Source: Pseudoalteromonas caenipelagi
GTDB taxonomy: Bacteria > Pseudomonadota > Gammaproteobacteria > Enterobacterales > Alteromonadaceae
NCBI RefSeq assembly: GCF_013140855.1
Contig: NZ_JABBPG010000001.1
Span: forward strand, 186,001-250,000
Direction of reading: 5' to 3'
Length of the DNA: 64,000 nucleotides
Of this stretch, positions 15,541-24,881 are shown one piece after another. Each line of letters opens with the position of its first letter. The first letter of the stretch is position 1. Below the pieces are notes generated by a model. The model made no database searches and had not been told where the DNA came from. It was given only the letters and a program-made list of their open reading frames with translations. The translations under genes and the position numbers were made by a program.

Positions 15541-17202
15541 ATGGTATTATACGATTTAATAAGTCGAAACATAAAAATAAAGAAACGGAACTTTGTTGCT
15601 CTCGGTTGTATTTCAGGTCTAGCTAACGCTTTGGTCCTTGCTTTGATCAATAATGTTGCTGAGAACATCTCTGATATTAATCGAGAGAATCACATTCTCT
15701 ATTACTTGATTTTATTTAGCTTAACAATTGCTATTTACGGATTTACTCAACAGCGCCTAATGACTAAAGCTGCGAGGACTGTCGAAAAGGCTATCGCAGG
15801 ACTGCGTGTTGAGTTATTTGAATGTGTACGATATACCGAGTTATCGACACTTGAGAAAATTGGTAAAGAGAGAATATTCAACACCCTTAGTAAAGAGCTA
15901 CAAACGATTTCTCAATCGGCCCAATTGTTTGTCATTATTGGTCAGTCAATAACTTTAGTATTTTTCACCTCGCTCTATATTGCCTATCACTCGTTTGTGG
16001 CGTTTTTGGTTGTTTCGGTATTGATCATGTTAGGGGCGAGTATTCATCGACTTCGTGCTAATGAAATACAGAAAAACATGAAGTTATCATTTGAAAGTGA
16101 AAACATGCTTATTCACCGATTGTCTGACCTATTGGATGGTTTTAAGGAAGTTAAGCTCAGTAATCCCAGAGCGGATGACTTAGAAAACGAATTCATCGCC
16201 GATTCAACTCGAGCTAAAAATGCCAAAACCACTACACAAACCTTATTTGCAACTGACTTTGTACTGTCTCAAATTACATTTTTTGCGGCCACAGGCGCGA
16301 TGGTTTTTATTGTCCCTTTGCTTTCAAATGTGTACACCGATGTAGTGATAAAGGTTACAACAGCATCTTTATTTTTAATTGGTCCAATCACCAGTATCGT
16401 CGGTGGTATACCCATTTATACCACGGCCAGTGAGGCAGCTAACAACGTCTTAGATCTTGAAAACGAGCTGAAGCTCGCGTCGCAAAAAGCACAAAAACAA
16501 GGTGCGAAAGGACCATCAGAAATTGGTACTTTTGAAGAAATTAAACTTGAGGGAGCGTACTATCAACACCATCGCCCTGAAGGAGAAAGACCGTTTTTTG
16601 TAGGGCCTGTGGATTTAACCATTAAACCCGGGCAAATCACCTTTGTGACTGGTGGCAATGGGAGTGGTAAAACGACCTTTATCCGCATGCTTACCGGGCT
16701 ATATGAACTACAAGCGGGGCAAATACTACTTAACGGTAGAGCAATCACAAACAATGAACAAGACTTATATCGTAGCTTGTTTACCGCGGTTTTTTCTGAC
16801 TTTCATTTATTCAAACAGTTGTATGGGATCCGTGTAGGCTCGCAGCAAGAAATTGATGATTGGTTGGTGTTTTTAGAAATGAATACAAAAGTGAGCGTTG
16901 AAAATAGTGAGTTTTCTACAGTTGACTTATCAACTGGTCAGCGAAAACGTCTCGCTCTACTTAGCACTATTTTAGAGAACCGGCCTATTTATATTTTCGA
17001 TGAGTGGGCGGCGGATCAAGACCCAATTTTTAGACGCAAATTTTACGAACAAGTGTTGCCTAAGTTAAAAGAACGCGGCAATACAGTGATTGCGATTACT
17101 CATGATGATGCATATTTCCATTTAGCGGATGTACATTTAAAAATGGTAGAAGGACAATTAATGGAACATAACATGGCAGGCAGTGAGGGGGTTTCCTCAT
17201 GA
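15541..17202 (+). CDS. Cyclic-peptide-type ABC exporter (fused TMD-NBD, SyrD/YojI/PvdE-like)
   Basis: A 553-residue half-transporter: membrane domain about 1-310 with roughly six helices, then an ATPase domain. Walker A GGNGSGKTT is near 371, the signature LSTGQ near 463, and Walker B IFDEWAADQDP near 483, followed by the switch His in ITHDD. The sequence DEWAADQDPxFRRxFY is characteristic of the cyclic-peptide/siderophore exporter family (SyrD, YojI, PvdE), which work as homodimers in the inner membrane. Its position close to a TE-terminated NRPS and the related hydroxylase makes it the likely exporter of the peptide or its precursor. The downstream SPFH gene overlaps its stop by 4 bp, so translation is coupled. 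Confidence 0.93.
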   Translation: MVLYDLISRNIKIKKRNFVALGCISGLANALVLALINNVAENISDINRENHILYYLILFSLTIAIYGFTQQRLMTKAARTVEKAIAGLRVELFECVRYTELSTLEKIGKERIFNTLSKELQTISQSAQLFVIIGQSITLVFFTSLYIAYHSFVAFLVVSVLIMLGASIHRLRANEIQKNMKLSFESENMLIHRLSDLLDGFKEVKLSNPRADDLENEFIADSTRAKNAKTTTQTLFATDFVLSQITFFAATGAMVFIVPLLSNVYTDVVIKVTTASLFLIGPITSIVGGIPIYTTASEAANNVLDLENELKLASQKAQKQGAKGPSEIGTFEEIKLEGAYYQHHRPEGERPFFVGPVDLTIKPGQITFVTGGNGSGKTTFIRMLTGLYELQAGQILLNGRAITNNEQDLYRSLFTAVFSDFHLFKQLYGIRVGSQQEIDDWLVFLEMNTKVSVENSEFSTVDLSTGQRKRLALLSTILENRPIYIFDEWAADQDPIFRRKFYEQVLPKLKERGNTVIAITHDDAYFHLADVHLKMVEGQLMEHNMAGSEGVSS

Positions 17203-18341
17203 ATATAATTATCCCACCAGATATAGGGTTATTAGCCCTAGGTGCATTATGTTTGGTGATAATTATCGCCAACATTGTGATGCGCGTATTAAAGCGTTAT
17301 TACCCTAAACTACGAAACCGGATCATATCTTGGCGCTTTAGGGCTGGCGTGACCTTGTTGATATTATTGTTTTTGATTGTTGCTTTGGTCCCAGTGGTAT
17401 TTATTAGGGTCGACTCGGGGGAAGTCGGGGTGTTATGGAAAAGACTCGGGGGAGGGACATATTTAGAAAAACCATTTTCCGAAGGTACAGTATTGGTAAT
17501 GCCGTGGGATAAGCTTGTGATTTATTCTAGTCGCTTTCAAACCGCAAATAGAGAGGTACATGCGATTACCAATCAAGGTTTACGTATCACGCTTGATGTT
17601 ACCGTGCGTTATCGCCCAGTTGTTAATCATATTCCATTTTTACATCAGCTAGTTGGAAAAGATTATGTCAACGAGATGGTGATACCTGAAGTAAGCTCTG
17701 CGGTGCGGGTGATTGTGTCTAATTATACTGCTGAGGAAGTTTACGGTTCTCAGCGTATGGATGTTCAAGCACAACTGCTTGGTAAAGTGCTGAACGAGCT
17801 TAAATTACAAGAGCAGACAATCTTAAAAAATGCCTCAGAAGGCATGCAAGGACACGCGTTAGTGAACTTGGATGATGTATTGATCAGAGGTGTCAACGTG
17901 CCAGAAAAGGTACATAATGCGATTATATCTAAAGTAAATCAGCACTATTTACAGCAAGAATATGATATGCGTTTAGAGGTTGCAGAAAAAGAAGCACAGC
18001 GTAAAGAAACAGAAGCCAGAGGTATTGCTGCGTTTCAGAAAATGGTGAGTGGCGGTATCTCAGAGACTTATTTAAGATGGCGAGGTATAGAAGCGACAAT
18101 AGAGCTAGCTAAGTCCAATAATGCAAAAGTCGTTGTTATAGGCGGGGGGAAGGACGGTTTACCGCTCATTTTAAATACAGAAAATAGCTTGGGCCCTTCG
18201 TTATCAAACGCACCGCAACACAACAAAAAGCAGGCTGATGTTAAAAAGGGAATAGAGAAAAAAAATGACAAAGAGCTAGTTTACCGAAGCCCTACAGCAA
18301 GCGCCCATATTCCGCTAGAAGAGGTTTCACAGCCCAAGTAA
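17199..18341 (+). CDS. SPFH/band-7 (prohibitin-like) membrane protein
   Basis: A 380-residue protein with two N-terminal hydrophobic segments (about 7-30 and 48-72), then a band-7/SPFH domain (about 75-290) starting VFIRVDSGEVGVLW. A charged coiled coil (VAEKEAQRKETEARG) and a hydrophilic Lys-rich tail complete it. SPFH proteins scaffold membrane microdomains and modulate proteases or transporters. The ATG overlaps the exporter's TGA (ATGA), so the two are made together. I infer a partnership with the exporter, such as clustering it or protecting the membrane during export. This partnership is unusual and untested. A general prohibitin-like role is the alternative. Confidence 0.85.
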   Translation: MNIIIPPDIGLLALGALCLVIIIANIVMRVLKRYYPKLRNRIISWRFRAGVTLLILLFLIVALVPVVFIRVDSGEVGVLWKRLGGGTYLEKPFSEGTVLVMPWDKLVIYSSRFQTANREVHAITNQGLRITLDVTVRYRPVVNHIPFLHQLVGKDYVNEMVIPEVSSAVRVIVSNYTAEEVYGSQRMDVQAQLLGKVLNELKLQEQTILKNASEGMQGHALVNLDDVLIRGVNVPEKVHNAIISKVNQHYLQQEYDMRLEVAEKEAQRKETEARGIAAFQKMVSGGISETYLRWRGIEATIELAKSNNAKVVVIGGGKDGLPLILNTENSLGPSLSNAPQHNKKQADVKKGIEKKNDKELVYRSPTASAHIPLEEVSQPK

Positions 18342-18346
18342 AATTA

Positions 18347-18371
18347 TATGCCACACAACAGGTGTGGCATA
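18347..18371 (+). terminator. Hairpin after the SPFH gene (weak terminator)
   Basis: A 10-bp perfect stem (18347-18356 / 18362-18371, loop AACAG) six bases after the SPFH stop. There is no clear T-tract, so it may be a terminator or only an mRNA-stabilising hairpin. Confidence 0.45.
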
Positions 18372-18474
18372 TACTTAGTGCGACACGTATCTATTTGTAT
18401 GTTTTCGCGTTGATTAGAGCTATTCTTTATATTGATACAAAGAACATTTTTTATCTTTTAGGTTAAGGGGTTGA

Positions 18475-19152
18475 ATGAAGCATAGTGTCATTGTGTTGTT
18501 ATTTTTGTCATGCAACCTGTTTGCTAATGTAGTAAAGCAAGAAAATACACCTTTTGTTATAAGCTATGTGGAGCATAAAGGGATCATTCACTATTATGTG
18601 CCATTGTTGGCCAAGGCTTATCGTAAAATCGGAATCGAACCAACGTTTGAATTGATAAACGATAAACGTGCTTTGAAGCTATTAGATCAAGGTGTTATAG
18701 ATGCAGATACAGCCAAATCATTAGAATTTATTGACTCTTATAAAAATATTATTGTTGTGCCAACACCAATAAGCCAAATAGATGTGGTTCTACTTTGTCA
18801 GCCAAAGTTGCAATGTGATTTATCTGTATTCAAAAATTCAAATCGCTCGTTAGGTTTAATCGCGGCAAAAGAGTTTTATACAGAGCTGTTATCCGACAGC
18901 ACGATTAGCCTAATCGAGTTTTCAAGTTTTGAGACACTTCTTAAAATATTTAGCCAAGATAAAGTCGATTATGCAATTGTTGTATTTGATGATTACACGA
19001 AGGATGTATTGGCCAATTACCCAAATCACTTTTTTATACAACAAAAAATTGGCTATCACCTGTTACACAAAAAACACCGCGCTATTGTTGAGCAACTCGA
19101 TGAAGCGATTAAATCAGTCCGAGCGCAGGGCGGATTTATAAAATCAAATTAA
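18475..19152 (+). CDS. Periplasmic substrate-binding protein, SBP_bac_3-like
   Basis: A 225-residue exported protein with a signal peptide of about 18 residues (MKHSVIVLLFLSCNLFA). The fold pattern matches family-3 solute-binding proteins: FVISYVEH...YYVPLLAKAYRKIGIEP at the start, a ligand-loop-like DADTAKS, and a C-terminal helix. No permease or ATPase gene is adjacent, so it is an orphan. Such orphans in marine gammaproteobacteria may sense rather than transport, but this is inference. The ligand, perhaps an amino acid, is unknown. Confidence 0.7.
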   Translation: MKHSVIVLLFLSCNLFANVVKQENTPFVISYVEHKGIIHYYVPLLAKAYRKIGIEPTFELINDKRALKLLDQGVIDADTAKSLEFIDSYKNIIVVPTPISQIDVVLLCQPKLQCDLSVFKNSNRSLGLIAAKEFYTELLSDSTISLIEFSSFETLLKIFSQDKVDYAIVVFDDYTKDVLANYPNHFFIQQKIGYHLLHKKHRAIVEQLDEAIKSVRAQGGFIKSN

Positions 19153-19218
19153 GCGTTTTCGAAATCGACAGCAAAAGTGATACACTACGCGTTATGTCAA
19201 TTATAAGTGAGATAATGC

Positions 19219-19470
19219 GTGGAGTGTCGTCTACATTGTGGTGCTTGCTGCATCGCGCCAAGTATCAGTTCTAGCTTTCCTAATCACCCAGAAGGTAAAC
19301 CTGCGGGCGAGCGTTGTAAAAACCTCACAGATGACAACTTGTGCAAATTATTTGGTAAACCAGAACGCCCCAAAGTGTGCCATGATTTTAAAGCAACCGA
19401 ATGGGTGTGTGGCAATAGTTCGACCGAGGCTATTGCTATCTTAAATGAACTAGAAACGATGACAAACTAA
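19219..19470 (+). CDS. YkgJ-like cysteine-cluster protein
   Basis: An 83-residue Cys-rich protein beginning MECRLHCGACC. Eight cysteines in the CxxxCGACC...C...C...C...C pattern (including RPKVCHDF) fit the YkgJ/CxxCxxCC family, proposed to bind Zn or FeS. The GTG at 19219 must be the start: an in-frame TAA sits at 19213-19215, and the nearby ATG at 19215 is in another frame. It is followed by a bidirectional terminator shared with the convergent DUF4136 gene. Biochemical function is unknown. Confidence 0.8.
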   Translation: MECRLHCGACCIAPSISSSFPNHPEGKPAGERCKNLTDDNLCKLFGKPERPKVCHDFKATEWVCGNSSTEAIAILNELETMTN

Positions 19471-19483
19471 GTTTCTGTGCTAA

Positions 19484-19514
19484 AAGGCCAAGCATCGCTT
19501 GGCCTTAGATTTTT
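19484..19514. terminator. Bidirectional terminator
   Basis: A 10-bp stem (19484-19493 / 19497-19506, loop ATC) between two convergent genes. A T-tract follows on the plus side and an A-rich flank lies on the other, so it can serve both strands. Confidence 0.75.
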
Positions 19515-19515
19515 A

Positions 19516-20064
19516 TTACTGCACTTTGGGTGGGAAGTTTTGCAAAATATCACCTACCGTTTTATTGATTGATGCTTCTCTTTGCTCTGGTGTTTGCTTG
19601 TTACGCAATCTACCTTCTTTAGCACCACGCCAAACTAATTGTTTAGATGCATTGTCAATCACATCAATGACCAGTGTGCCAACATCATACTCTCGGGTTG
19701 TGGTGTGGGTTTGCACGCCCCAACCCCAGTAATTCCAACGTACGCCATAGCTGGTATTGAGTGTGTCTGCTTCAATTTTACTCTCTACAGAGGCGTGGTA
19801 GTTAATTAGCATATCAGCATTAGCCTGTTCGACTAATGCAATACCTTGGCTTGATAAGGTTTGCGCAATTGCAGCGCGAACGCGTTTTTCCATCAACTCA
19901 TTGATTTGATAGTCACTTGCGCTGGCTTGGAGTTTTGCATCTGGCGCCCAAGCAAAGGTTTTATAATTACCAAACTGAACCGACTTATCATAATCCCAAT
20001 CAGGCGATGATGAGCACGCGCTGATGAGTAATAGTAGTGCTGTTAATACAATATGTTTGAACAT
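19516..20064 (-). CDS. DUF4136 lipoprotein
   Basis: A 182-residue lipoprotein with lipobox ISAC (Cys17). The mature part begins SSSPDWDYDKSVQFGNYKTFAW, the typical opening of DUF4136 proteins, and includes the late motif VGTLVIDVIDNASKQLVWRG. These are envelope proteins of unknown role. It lies 65 bp downstream of mksB on the same strand and may be read through from that operon or have its own promoter. The family call is from sequence memory and is firm. Confidence 0.85.
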   Translation of the reverse strand: MFKHIVLTALLLLISACSSSPDWDYDKSVQFGNYKTFAWAPDAKLQASASDYQINELMEKRVRAAIAQTLSSQGIALVEQANADMLINYHASVESKIEADTLNTSYGVRWNYWGWGVQTHTTTREYDVGTLVIDVIDNASKQLVWRGAKEGRLRNKQTPEQREASINKTVGDILQNFPPKVQ

Positions 20065-20129
20065 GTTAAGTCTCCTTGGCCCAGCGGATTTTCAACGTCC
20101 GCTGGGTATTCTTATCAAACCTTTTAAGA

Positions 20130-22922
20130 TCAGACTGTTTGCGCGGTATTATGTTCCACTTCTATCCAGTCTTTCTCATCTACCCAGTTTTGGCTGCCAT
20201 TTTTAACGCTACGAATTGGTACTAAATAATCGCAACTAATTTGTGGTTTAACCGATGCAAAAATAGGAACAAACCCAAAACTCAAAGCTGTTTCAATGAT
20301 GGCTTTTTGGTTTTGTGGGTCAATGTCAGCCGCTTCGTCGATATAAATAGGAATACGATAAAGCGTTTGTTCTTGATCAGAAAGCAAATAGCGAATAAAC
20401 AACATACCACATAATAACTTAATGGTAATACGAGTACCGTTTGAGCCAGCAGAATCAATTTTATCAAAATGTTCAGTTTCACCAGCTCGGTTAACAACTT
20501 CAAAGCGAATATCAAATAAGTCTGTTAGCGTAAGCCCTGCTTTATCGCTGGCTAACTTAATCAAATGATCTTTAGCCTCATTAAGGGCTTTTTCATCACT
20601 TGGCTGAGATGATAAAAGGTCAAAGTTATCGCCTTTTTCATAGTTATCTGACGTACTAATAATGGTATCAATACTATCAACAAGCATTTTACGCGGGATA
20701 ACATTAATCTTAAATGACTGTAAATTTGATATGCGATGCTGACTGATACCTTTGTTAAAGCTATTCATTTCACGGCGAAGCCTATCGAGATCTTCTCGCA
20801 ACCCTTTTATAGTTGCTGCAACCTCTGTAAGTGCAACGCGCGCTTGACGGTCAACGGCGTCTCGCTCGTTATCAAGATTATGATAAGCGCTGATAAGTTT
20901 TGCATATTTACTATTTTCATCAGTTTCATTGTCAAACTTAGTGATGCCCGCGTTATAGATATGCAAATAGGTATTACGGACATTAACTGCCAAGTTTCTT
21001 AACTCGTTACACTCTTTATTAAACTGATGCACAACCTCGGCTAAATTGTCGAAATCTAATTTAACGTCCACAGGATAGGGCGTTTGCTTACCTGTGAAGA
21101 TGTCGAGCGTATGGTCAATTCGCTCTGATTTGACCTGTCGTAACCTGTCGCTTTGACGGGTGAGTAAGTCTTGCTTACTTTTGATGATAGAGCGTCTATC
21201 AGAGATAGAGCCTGCGTTGCGTTGAACATCTTGTAAGTATTCGTCAACTTGGTCTCTCTCAGCATTTAGCTGTTCACGCAACAACTCCTGCGCATCGACC
21301 GATTGCAACATAGTTTGGTATTGCTCAAAACGTTTCAGCGCTGCTTCTAGACCCATTAACTCATCATATAATACATCTCTTTCTTGCTGCTTTTGTGCCA
21401 CATTTGCTGCAACTTCACGCTGTTGCTTAAATTCAACTAAAGATTGCTGTAGGGCGTTAAGTTGTGCCTTTAGTTGCTCTTTGTTTTCGCCACTTTGCAT
21501 TTGCACTGGGCTTAGTTTTTTCAGCTTTATCGTCGCGCCTGGTAGGGTAAGTTCACCCCCTTTAACACTTGCCGATAGTAATTCTAAGAAGCCGCCAAAA
21601 GCATCGTCATCGGTAATCGTGATATCACCAAGATTTGTGGTCGCAAATGACAACAAATCAGGATTTAAAATCCGCGATATCTCTTCAACTTCTTTGAGCG
21701 ATAAATCCTCACGCATACGAGTAAACAAATTGAACTCTAAGTTTTTAAGCTGCAACTTTAAGCTTTTGATTTGTTTTTGTGTTTCGTTAATTCGGTAATC
21801 TAAAGTGTGTAAACTCTGACCTTGTGCGCTATTGATTGAAAAAGACAATTGCTCATATTCTTTTTTTAACAGTTGCAGGTTGGTCTTGAGTGTGGCGTGA
21901 TTCGTTAGTTCAAATTCAGTTTTCAGCGCAGAAAAGTCAGTAAACCACTGTTCAATTTGTGTTTGGCGGCGTTCAATGTCTCTGGACTGTTGCAAGTACA
22001 GCTGTTGTTTTTGTTCAAAATCATGCTTTTCTTGCTCAATGTCTCCAAGCTGGGCGCTAAGTTCAGCCAAATGTTCTTGCTGATATTGGTCATAATCAAC
22101 AAGCGCTACGTCAATTTTTGGCGCGAAGGCGGCTAACTTGCCTTTGATTGTTGCTTCACTATCTAACATGCTTTCAAGCGCAGCAATTGGCTCTTGCATC
22201 GACTCAAGGGCATTGAGTTCACGACGAGCTCGATTTACCTTGTCAAATGCGCGCCGCCATACCTCATAAAAATCAACGCGAGAGTTAGACATATGGCGTT
22301 CAAACACTCTGAGCATAAAGCGTTTTACATCATTGGCTCCAAGCTTATGCAAGTTTAAAATACGGCGAAAAATCTCTTTATAAATAGCGGCGTCTTGAAC
22401 ATTGTTTAGCGGGATCATTTTTAGATTGACGTCGCCGTCATACGGTGTTGCGCCGCCAGTGAGTAGCGCGTTTAGCTCTTGCGCTTTTAATTCAATTGGT
22501 TTTTTACCCTGCGCTTCAAGATGCTTAAAGAGTTTAGTGTACTTAATAATGCTCTTTTGTTGGGTAAAGTCATCTAAGTTCAATTTGCCTGGAAAACAAA
22601 AAAATTGATGCGCAAATCCTGCGATTTTTCCAAGCCCTGCAACGCCAATCACAACATCGCCATGGGGAAGGTTAGCCTCTAGCAAGATATACGATTGGTC
22701 GGTCGAAAAATAAAATTTACGCGTTTCTTCAAGATCGTGCCCATCCCATTCAGTTAAACGTAAGTCGTTGATTAAGGGAAATTGTAGGGCGTTGATAACC
22801 GAGCTCTTACCGGTATTGTTAGGTGCACATATCGAAGCACTTTTATCTAACGGGATGACGCACTTTGCATAACCTGCGGTGTTTAATAGTGCCAGCTTAC
22901 TTAAGCCATATAACTTACTCAT
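20130..22922 (-). CDS. mksB: MksB, SMC-like condensin ATPase (MukB-related)
   Basis: A 930-residue SMC-like ATPase. The N-terminal head carries a P-loop at 33-41 (APNNTGKSS), with Ala where the first Gly is usual. A long coiled-coil middle (about 230-780, with QEKHDFEQKQQ- and DRLRREMN-type repeats) follows, interrupted by a hinge-like stretch. The C-terminal head has SAGSNGTR as the signature motif and Walker B with IPIYIDEAADID near 865. The DEAADIDPQN...FVPIFASV region closely parallels the MukB C-terminus. The length is far below MukB (about 1490) and fits MksB. Its start overlaps the mksE stop by 4 bp. It compacts or loops DNA with MksE and MksF. No MksG/JetD nuclease gene follows. Confidence 0.8.
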   Translation of the reverse strand: MSKLYGLSKLALLNTAGYAKCVIPLDKSASICAPNNTGKSSVINALQFPLINDLRLTEWDGHDLEETRKFYFSTDQSYILLEANLPHGDVVIGVAGLGKIAGFAHQFFCFPGKLNLDDFTQQKSIIKYTKLFKHLEAQGKKPIELKAQELNALLTGGATPYDGDVNLKMIPLNNVQDAAIYKEIFRRILNLHKLGANDVKRFMLRVFERHMSNSRVDFYEVWRRAFDKVNRARRELNALESMQEPIAALESMLDSEATIKGKLAAFAPKIDVALVDYDQYQQEHLAELSAQLGDIEQEKHDFEQKQQLYLQQSRDIERRQTQIEQWFTDFSALKTEFELTNHATLKTNLQLLKKEYEQLSFSINSAQGQSLHTLDYRINETQKQIKSLKLQLKNLEFNLFTRMREDLSLKEVEEISRILNPDLLSFATTNLGDITITDDDAFGGFLELLSASVKGGELTLPGATIKLKKLSPVQMQSGENKEQLKAQLNALQQSLVEFKQQREVAANVAQKQQERDVLYDELMGLEAALKRFEQYQTMLQSVDAQELLREQLNAERDQVDEYLQDVQRNAGSISDRRSIIKSKQDLLTRQSDRLRQVKSERIDHTLDIFTGKQTPYPVDVKLDFDNLAEVVHQFNKECNELRNLAVNVRNTYLHIYNAGITKFDNETDENSKYAKLISAYHNLDNERDAVDRQARVALTEVAATIKGLREDLDRLRREMNSFNKGISQHRISNLQSFKINVIPRKMLVDSIDTIISTSDNYEKGDNFDLLSSQPSDEKALNEAKDHLIKLASDKAGLTLTDLFDIRFEVVNRAGETEHFDKIDSAGSNGTRITIKLLCGMLFIRYLLSDQEQTLYRIPIYIDEAADIDPQNQKAIIETALSFGFVPIFASVKPQISCDYLVPIRSVKNGSQNWVDEKDWIEVEHNTAQTV

Positions 22923-23470
22923 ACTTCTTCCTCGAGTTCGTCAAAACTGTCTTCATTTACTTCCATTAATGCGTCGATATATCTGTATATAGGTGCTAGA
23001 TGCATAAAACCTTGTTCAACTTCTTTTGCTAGGCCTAAGCGAACCATTCGTAGGTACACGTCTTTACGTAAATCAGAGCCAGAGAAAATCTCAAGCTGAT
23101 CAAACAAATGTTTATTGAGTTGTACTAATGTTTGCATAAGCTCCAAATCAGCGATTTCGTCAAACAGTGCCTTTAGCGGGTCTTTACCTTGGTTTGCATA
23201 GTGTTCGATTAAAATAAACACAGTTAATGCTATCGCTCGAGATATTTTGCCCATATTGGGTGTGCTTTCGTCGCTTGCAAGATAATAAAAACCACGTGCA
23301 TCATGCTGAAGATCATGACCGAGCGCATTAAACAGCGCTTGATAAGCCTCTATATGTTGATCGAGTTGTTGCCATAAAGTAGTGTCTTGCTCACTGATAT
23401 GATAACCACTGACTAACTTTTTATTGATAGCTTGCAGCTCACTGAGCTCAGATAAATTAATTTGTGTCAT
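22919..23470 (-). CDS. mksE: MksE, condensin accessory subunit
   Basis: A small, mostly helical acidic protein between the mksF-like and mksB-like genes, in the position and of the size of MksE (winged-helix subunit binding the kleisin). I prefer the ATG at 23470 (183 residues, MTQINLSELSEL), which overlaps mksF by 14 bp. In-frame starts at 23497 and 23527 would give up to 202 residues and a 71-bp overlap. The assignment rests mainly on gene order and size plus a helical layout; the sequence itself is poorly conserved in this family. Confidence 0.7.
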   Translation of the reverse strand: MTQINLSELSELQAINKKLVSGYHISEQDTTLWQQLDQHIEAYQALFNALGHDLQHDARGFYYLASDESTPNMGKISRAIALTVFILIEHYANQGKDPLKALFDEIADLELMQTLVQLNKHLFDQLEIFSGSDLRKDVYLRMVRLGLAKEVEQGFMHLAPIYRYIDALMEVNEDSFDELEEEV

Positions 23471-24731
23471 TAGGTGTTTCTTGTACTTTGCTTGCATTGA
23501 ACGGGTATAGCGCGAAGGTATGGTCACAAATGGTTACTTTGCTTCGCTGTGTATCTTGTTGTAATTCAAAATGTCCGTCGCTGATCAGTTTTTGGTATAA
23601 AAACAACATTTCATCGGCATCAAGACTAGGGTAGTGTTCGCTTAAAAAGCCCAGCAATGCATGGCGCTGATTGCCCTTACCAGTAAATTGCTTGGTGAAT
23701 GATGTGCGAACATCGTTATAATCTGGAATATTTGGGCTTTGGTAAGCTGGCACATCGGTATGATCAGGTAATTGATAATCCTCATGCTCGAATTGCGCTA
23801 AGCTTGCCATATAGGCAACCATATGTCGTTGTTGACCAAGCGAAAAACGCTGAATATCAGAGACAAAATCTGGCTGCACAGGTGTCAGCATTCTATCAAC
23901 ACCGCGCTTTCTAATTAAGCCCAATACTTTAGCGGCTTGCCTTGTGATCAAGGTGTTGCGTCGTAGCTCTTCACGCAAAGGCATCAGCATATCGGCACTT
24001 TTACGCAAGCTTTCACGACCAATGAGGTGCATATCTAAAATTCGGGTGCGTAGCTGTTCTAACATGCGCTTGTCGTTTGCACCGCGGCCAAATAATTCTA
24101 TGCTTTCAATTTGATTGCTGATCTGTTGTTCTATAACGGCAAAGCATGCATGAAAATCGCCGCGAATATCGACCATTTCGAGCATTGGTTCTATGTATTC
24201 ATCGAAGGCTTCGATCACCGCTTTATAACGCTTTTGCAGAGAGAGATTACTACTATCGGATTTTGCTTGCTCTACAAGGTTAAAAATTGCGCTTTCGTTA
24301 TGTTGAAATAATTTCACAATCTTTCTTACGCGTTCATCCATGATACGGCTAAACCGGCGTAATTCACTAAAATCACCCTCATCACCCGCTTGTTGTAATC
24401 GGGTTCCTAGACGTTCTAAATCTTTTACAAGTACGGTAATTTCTTCTGCTAAACCAAGATCTTCTTCTTGCAATAAGAAACTAGCAAAATCGGCTATCGC
24501 TCGGTTTATTTCTAATTGCGAAGATTTTGCCAGAGGTATAATAATCTCTTGATTTAGCAGACGGTTTGTCTCTTTGAAAATCCGTTCGCTGGTCCACTGT
24601 GGGTTTTTATGTTTTATGACGTTTTGAACGTCTTTTAGGCTGAAATCGGTCATTTTAAACCGTTTAAAAAGCAGCTCTAACACACCCCAATGTTCATTGA
24701 GTGTGTTCAATACTTTTTTTGCTGGGATCAT
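23457..24731 (-). CDS. mksF: MksF, kleisin-like condensin subunit
   Basis: A 424-residue, largely helical protein, first gene of the three-gene minus-strand operon. The N-terminal half has winged-helix-like and helical-bundle character (SLKDVQNVIKHKNPQW..., then RLGTRLQQAGDEGDFSELRRFSR). The C-terminal 70 residues look like a second small wing (GNQRHALLGFLSEHYPSLDADEMLFLYQKLI...). This architecture and the operon order F-E-B fit an MksF kleisin that bridges the MksB heads. It is divergent from nhaD, and the 150-bp gap holds the promoters. The assignment is less certain than mksB. Confidence 0.72.
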   Translation of the reverse strand: MIPAKKVLNTLNEHWGVLELLFKRFKMTDFSLKDVQNVIKHKNPQWTSERIFKETNRLLNQEIIIPLAKSSQLEINRAIADFASFLLQEEDLGLAEEITVLVKDLERLGTRLQQAGDEGDFSELRRFSRIMDERVRKIVKLFQHNESAIFNLVEQAKSDSSNLSLQKRYKAVIEAFDEYIEPMLEMVDIRGDFHACFAVIEQQISNQIESIELFGRGANDKRMLEQLRTRILDMHLIGRESLRKSADMLMPLREELRRNTLITRQAAKVLGLIRKRGVDRMLTPVQPDFVSDIQRFSLGQQRHMVAYMASLAQFEHEDYQLPDHTDVPAYQSPNIPDYNDVRTSFTKQFTGKGNQRHALLGFLSEHYPSLDADEMLFLYQKLISDGHFELQQDTQRSKVTICDHTFALYPFNASKVQETPNDTN

Positions 24732-24881
24732 AACTTTCCAGTTTGTATCAATTTTATGACAAGCAGGGTAAATTAATTACTTGTAGCCGTAGCGAATACA
24801 TGCAGCAAATGCTATTCTTCGCGCCGATTTACACGTTACCTTCAAACTCTATTAATTTTACTTACAGGTTGTTTACGCAAT

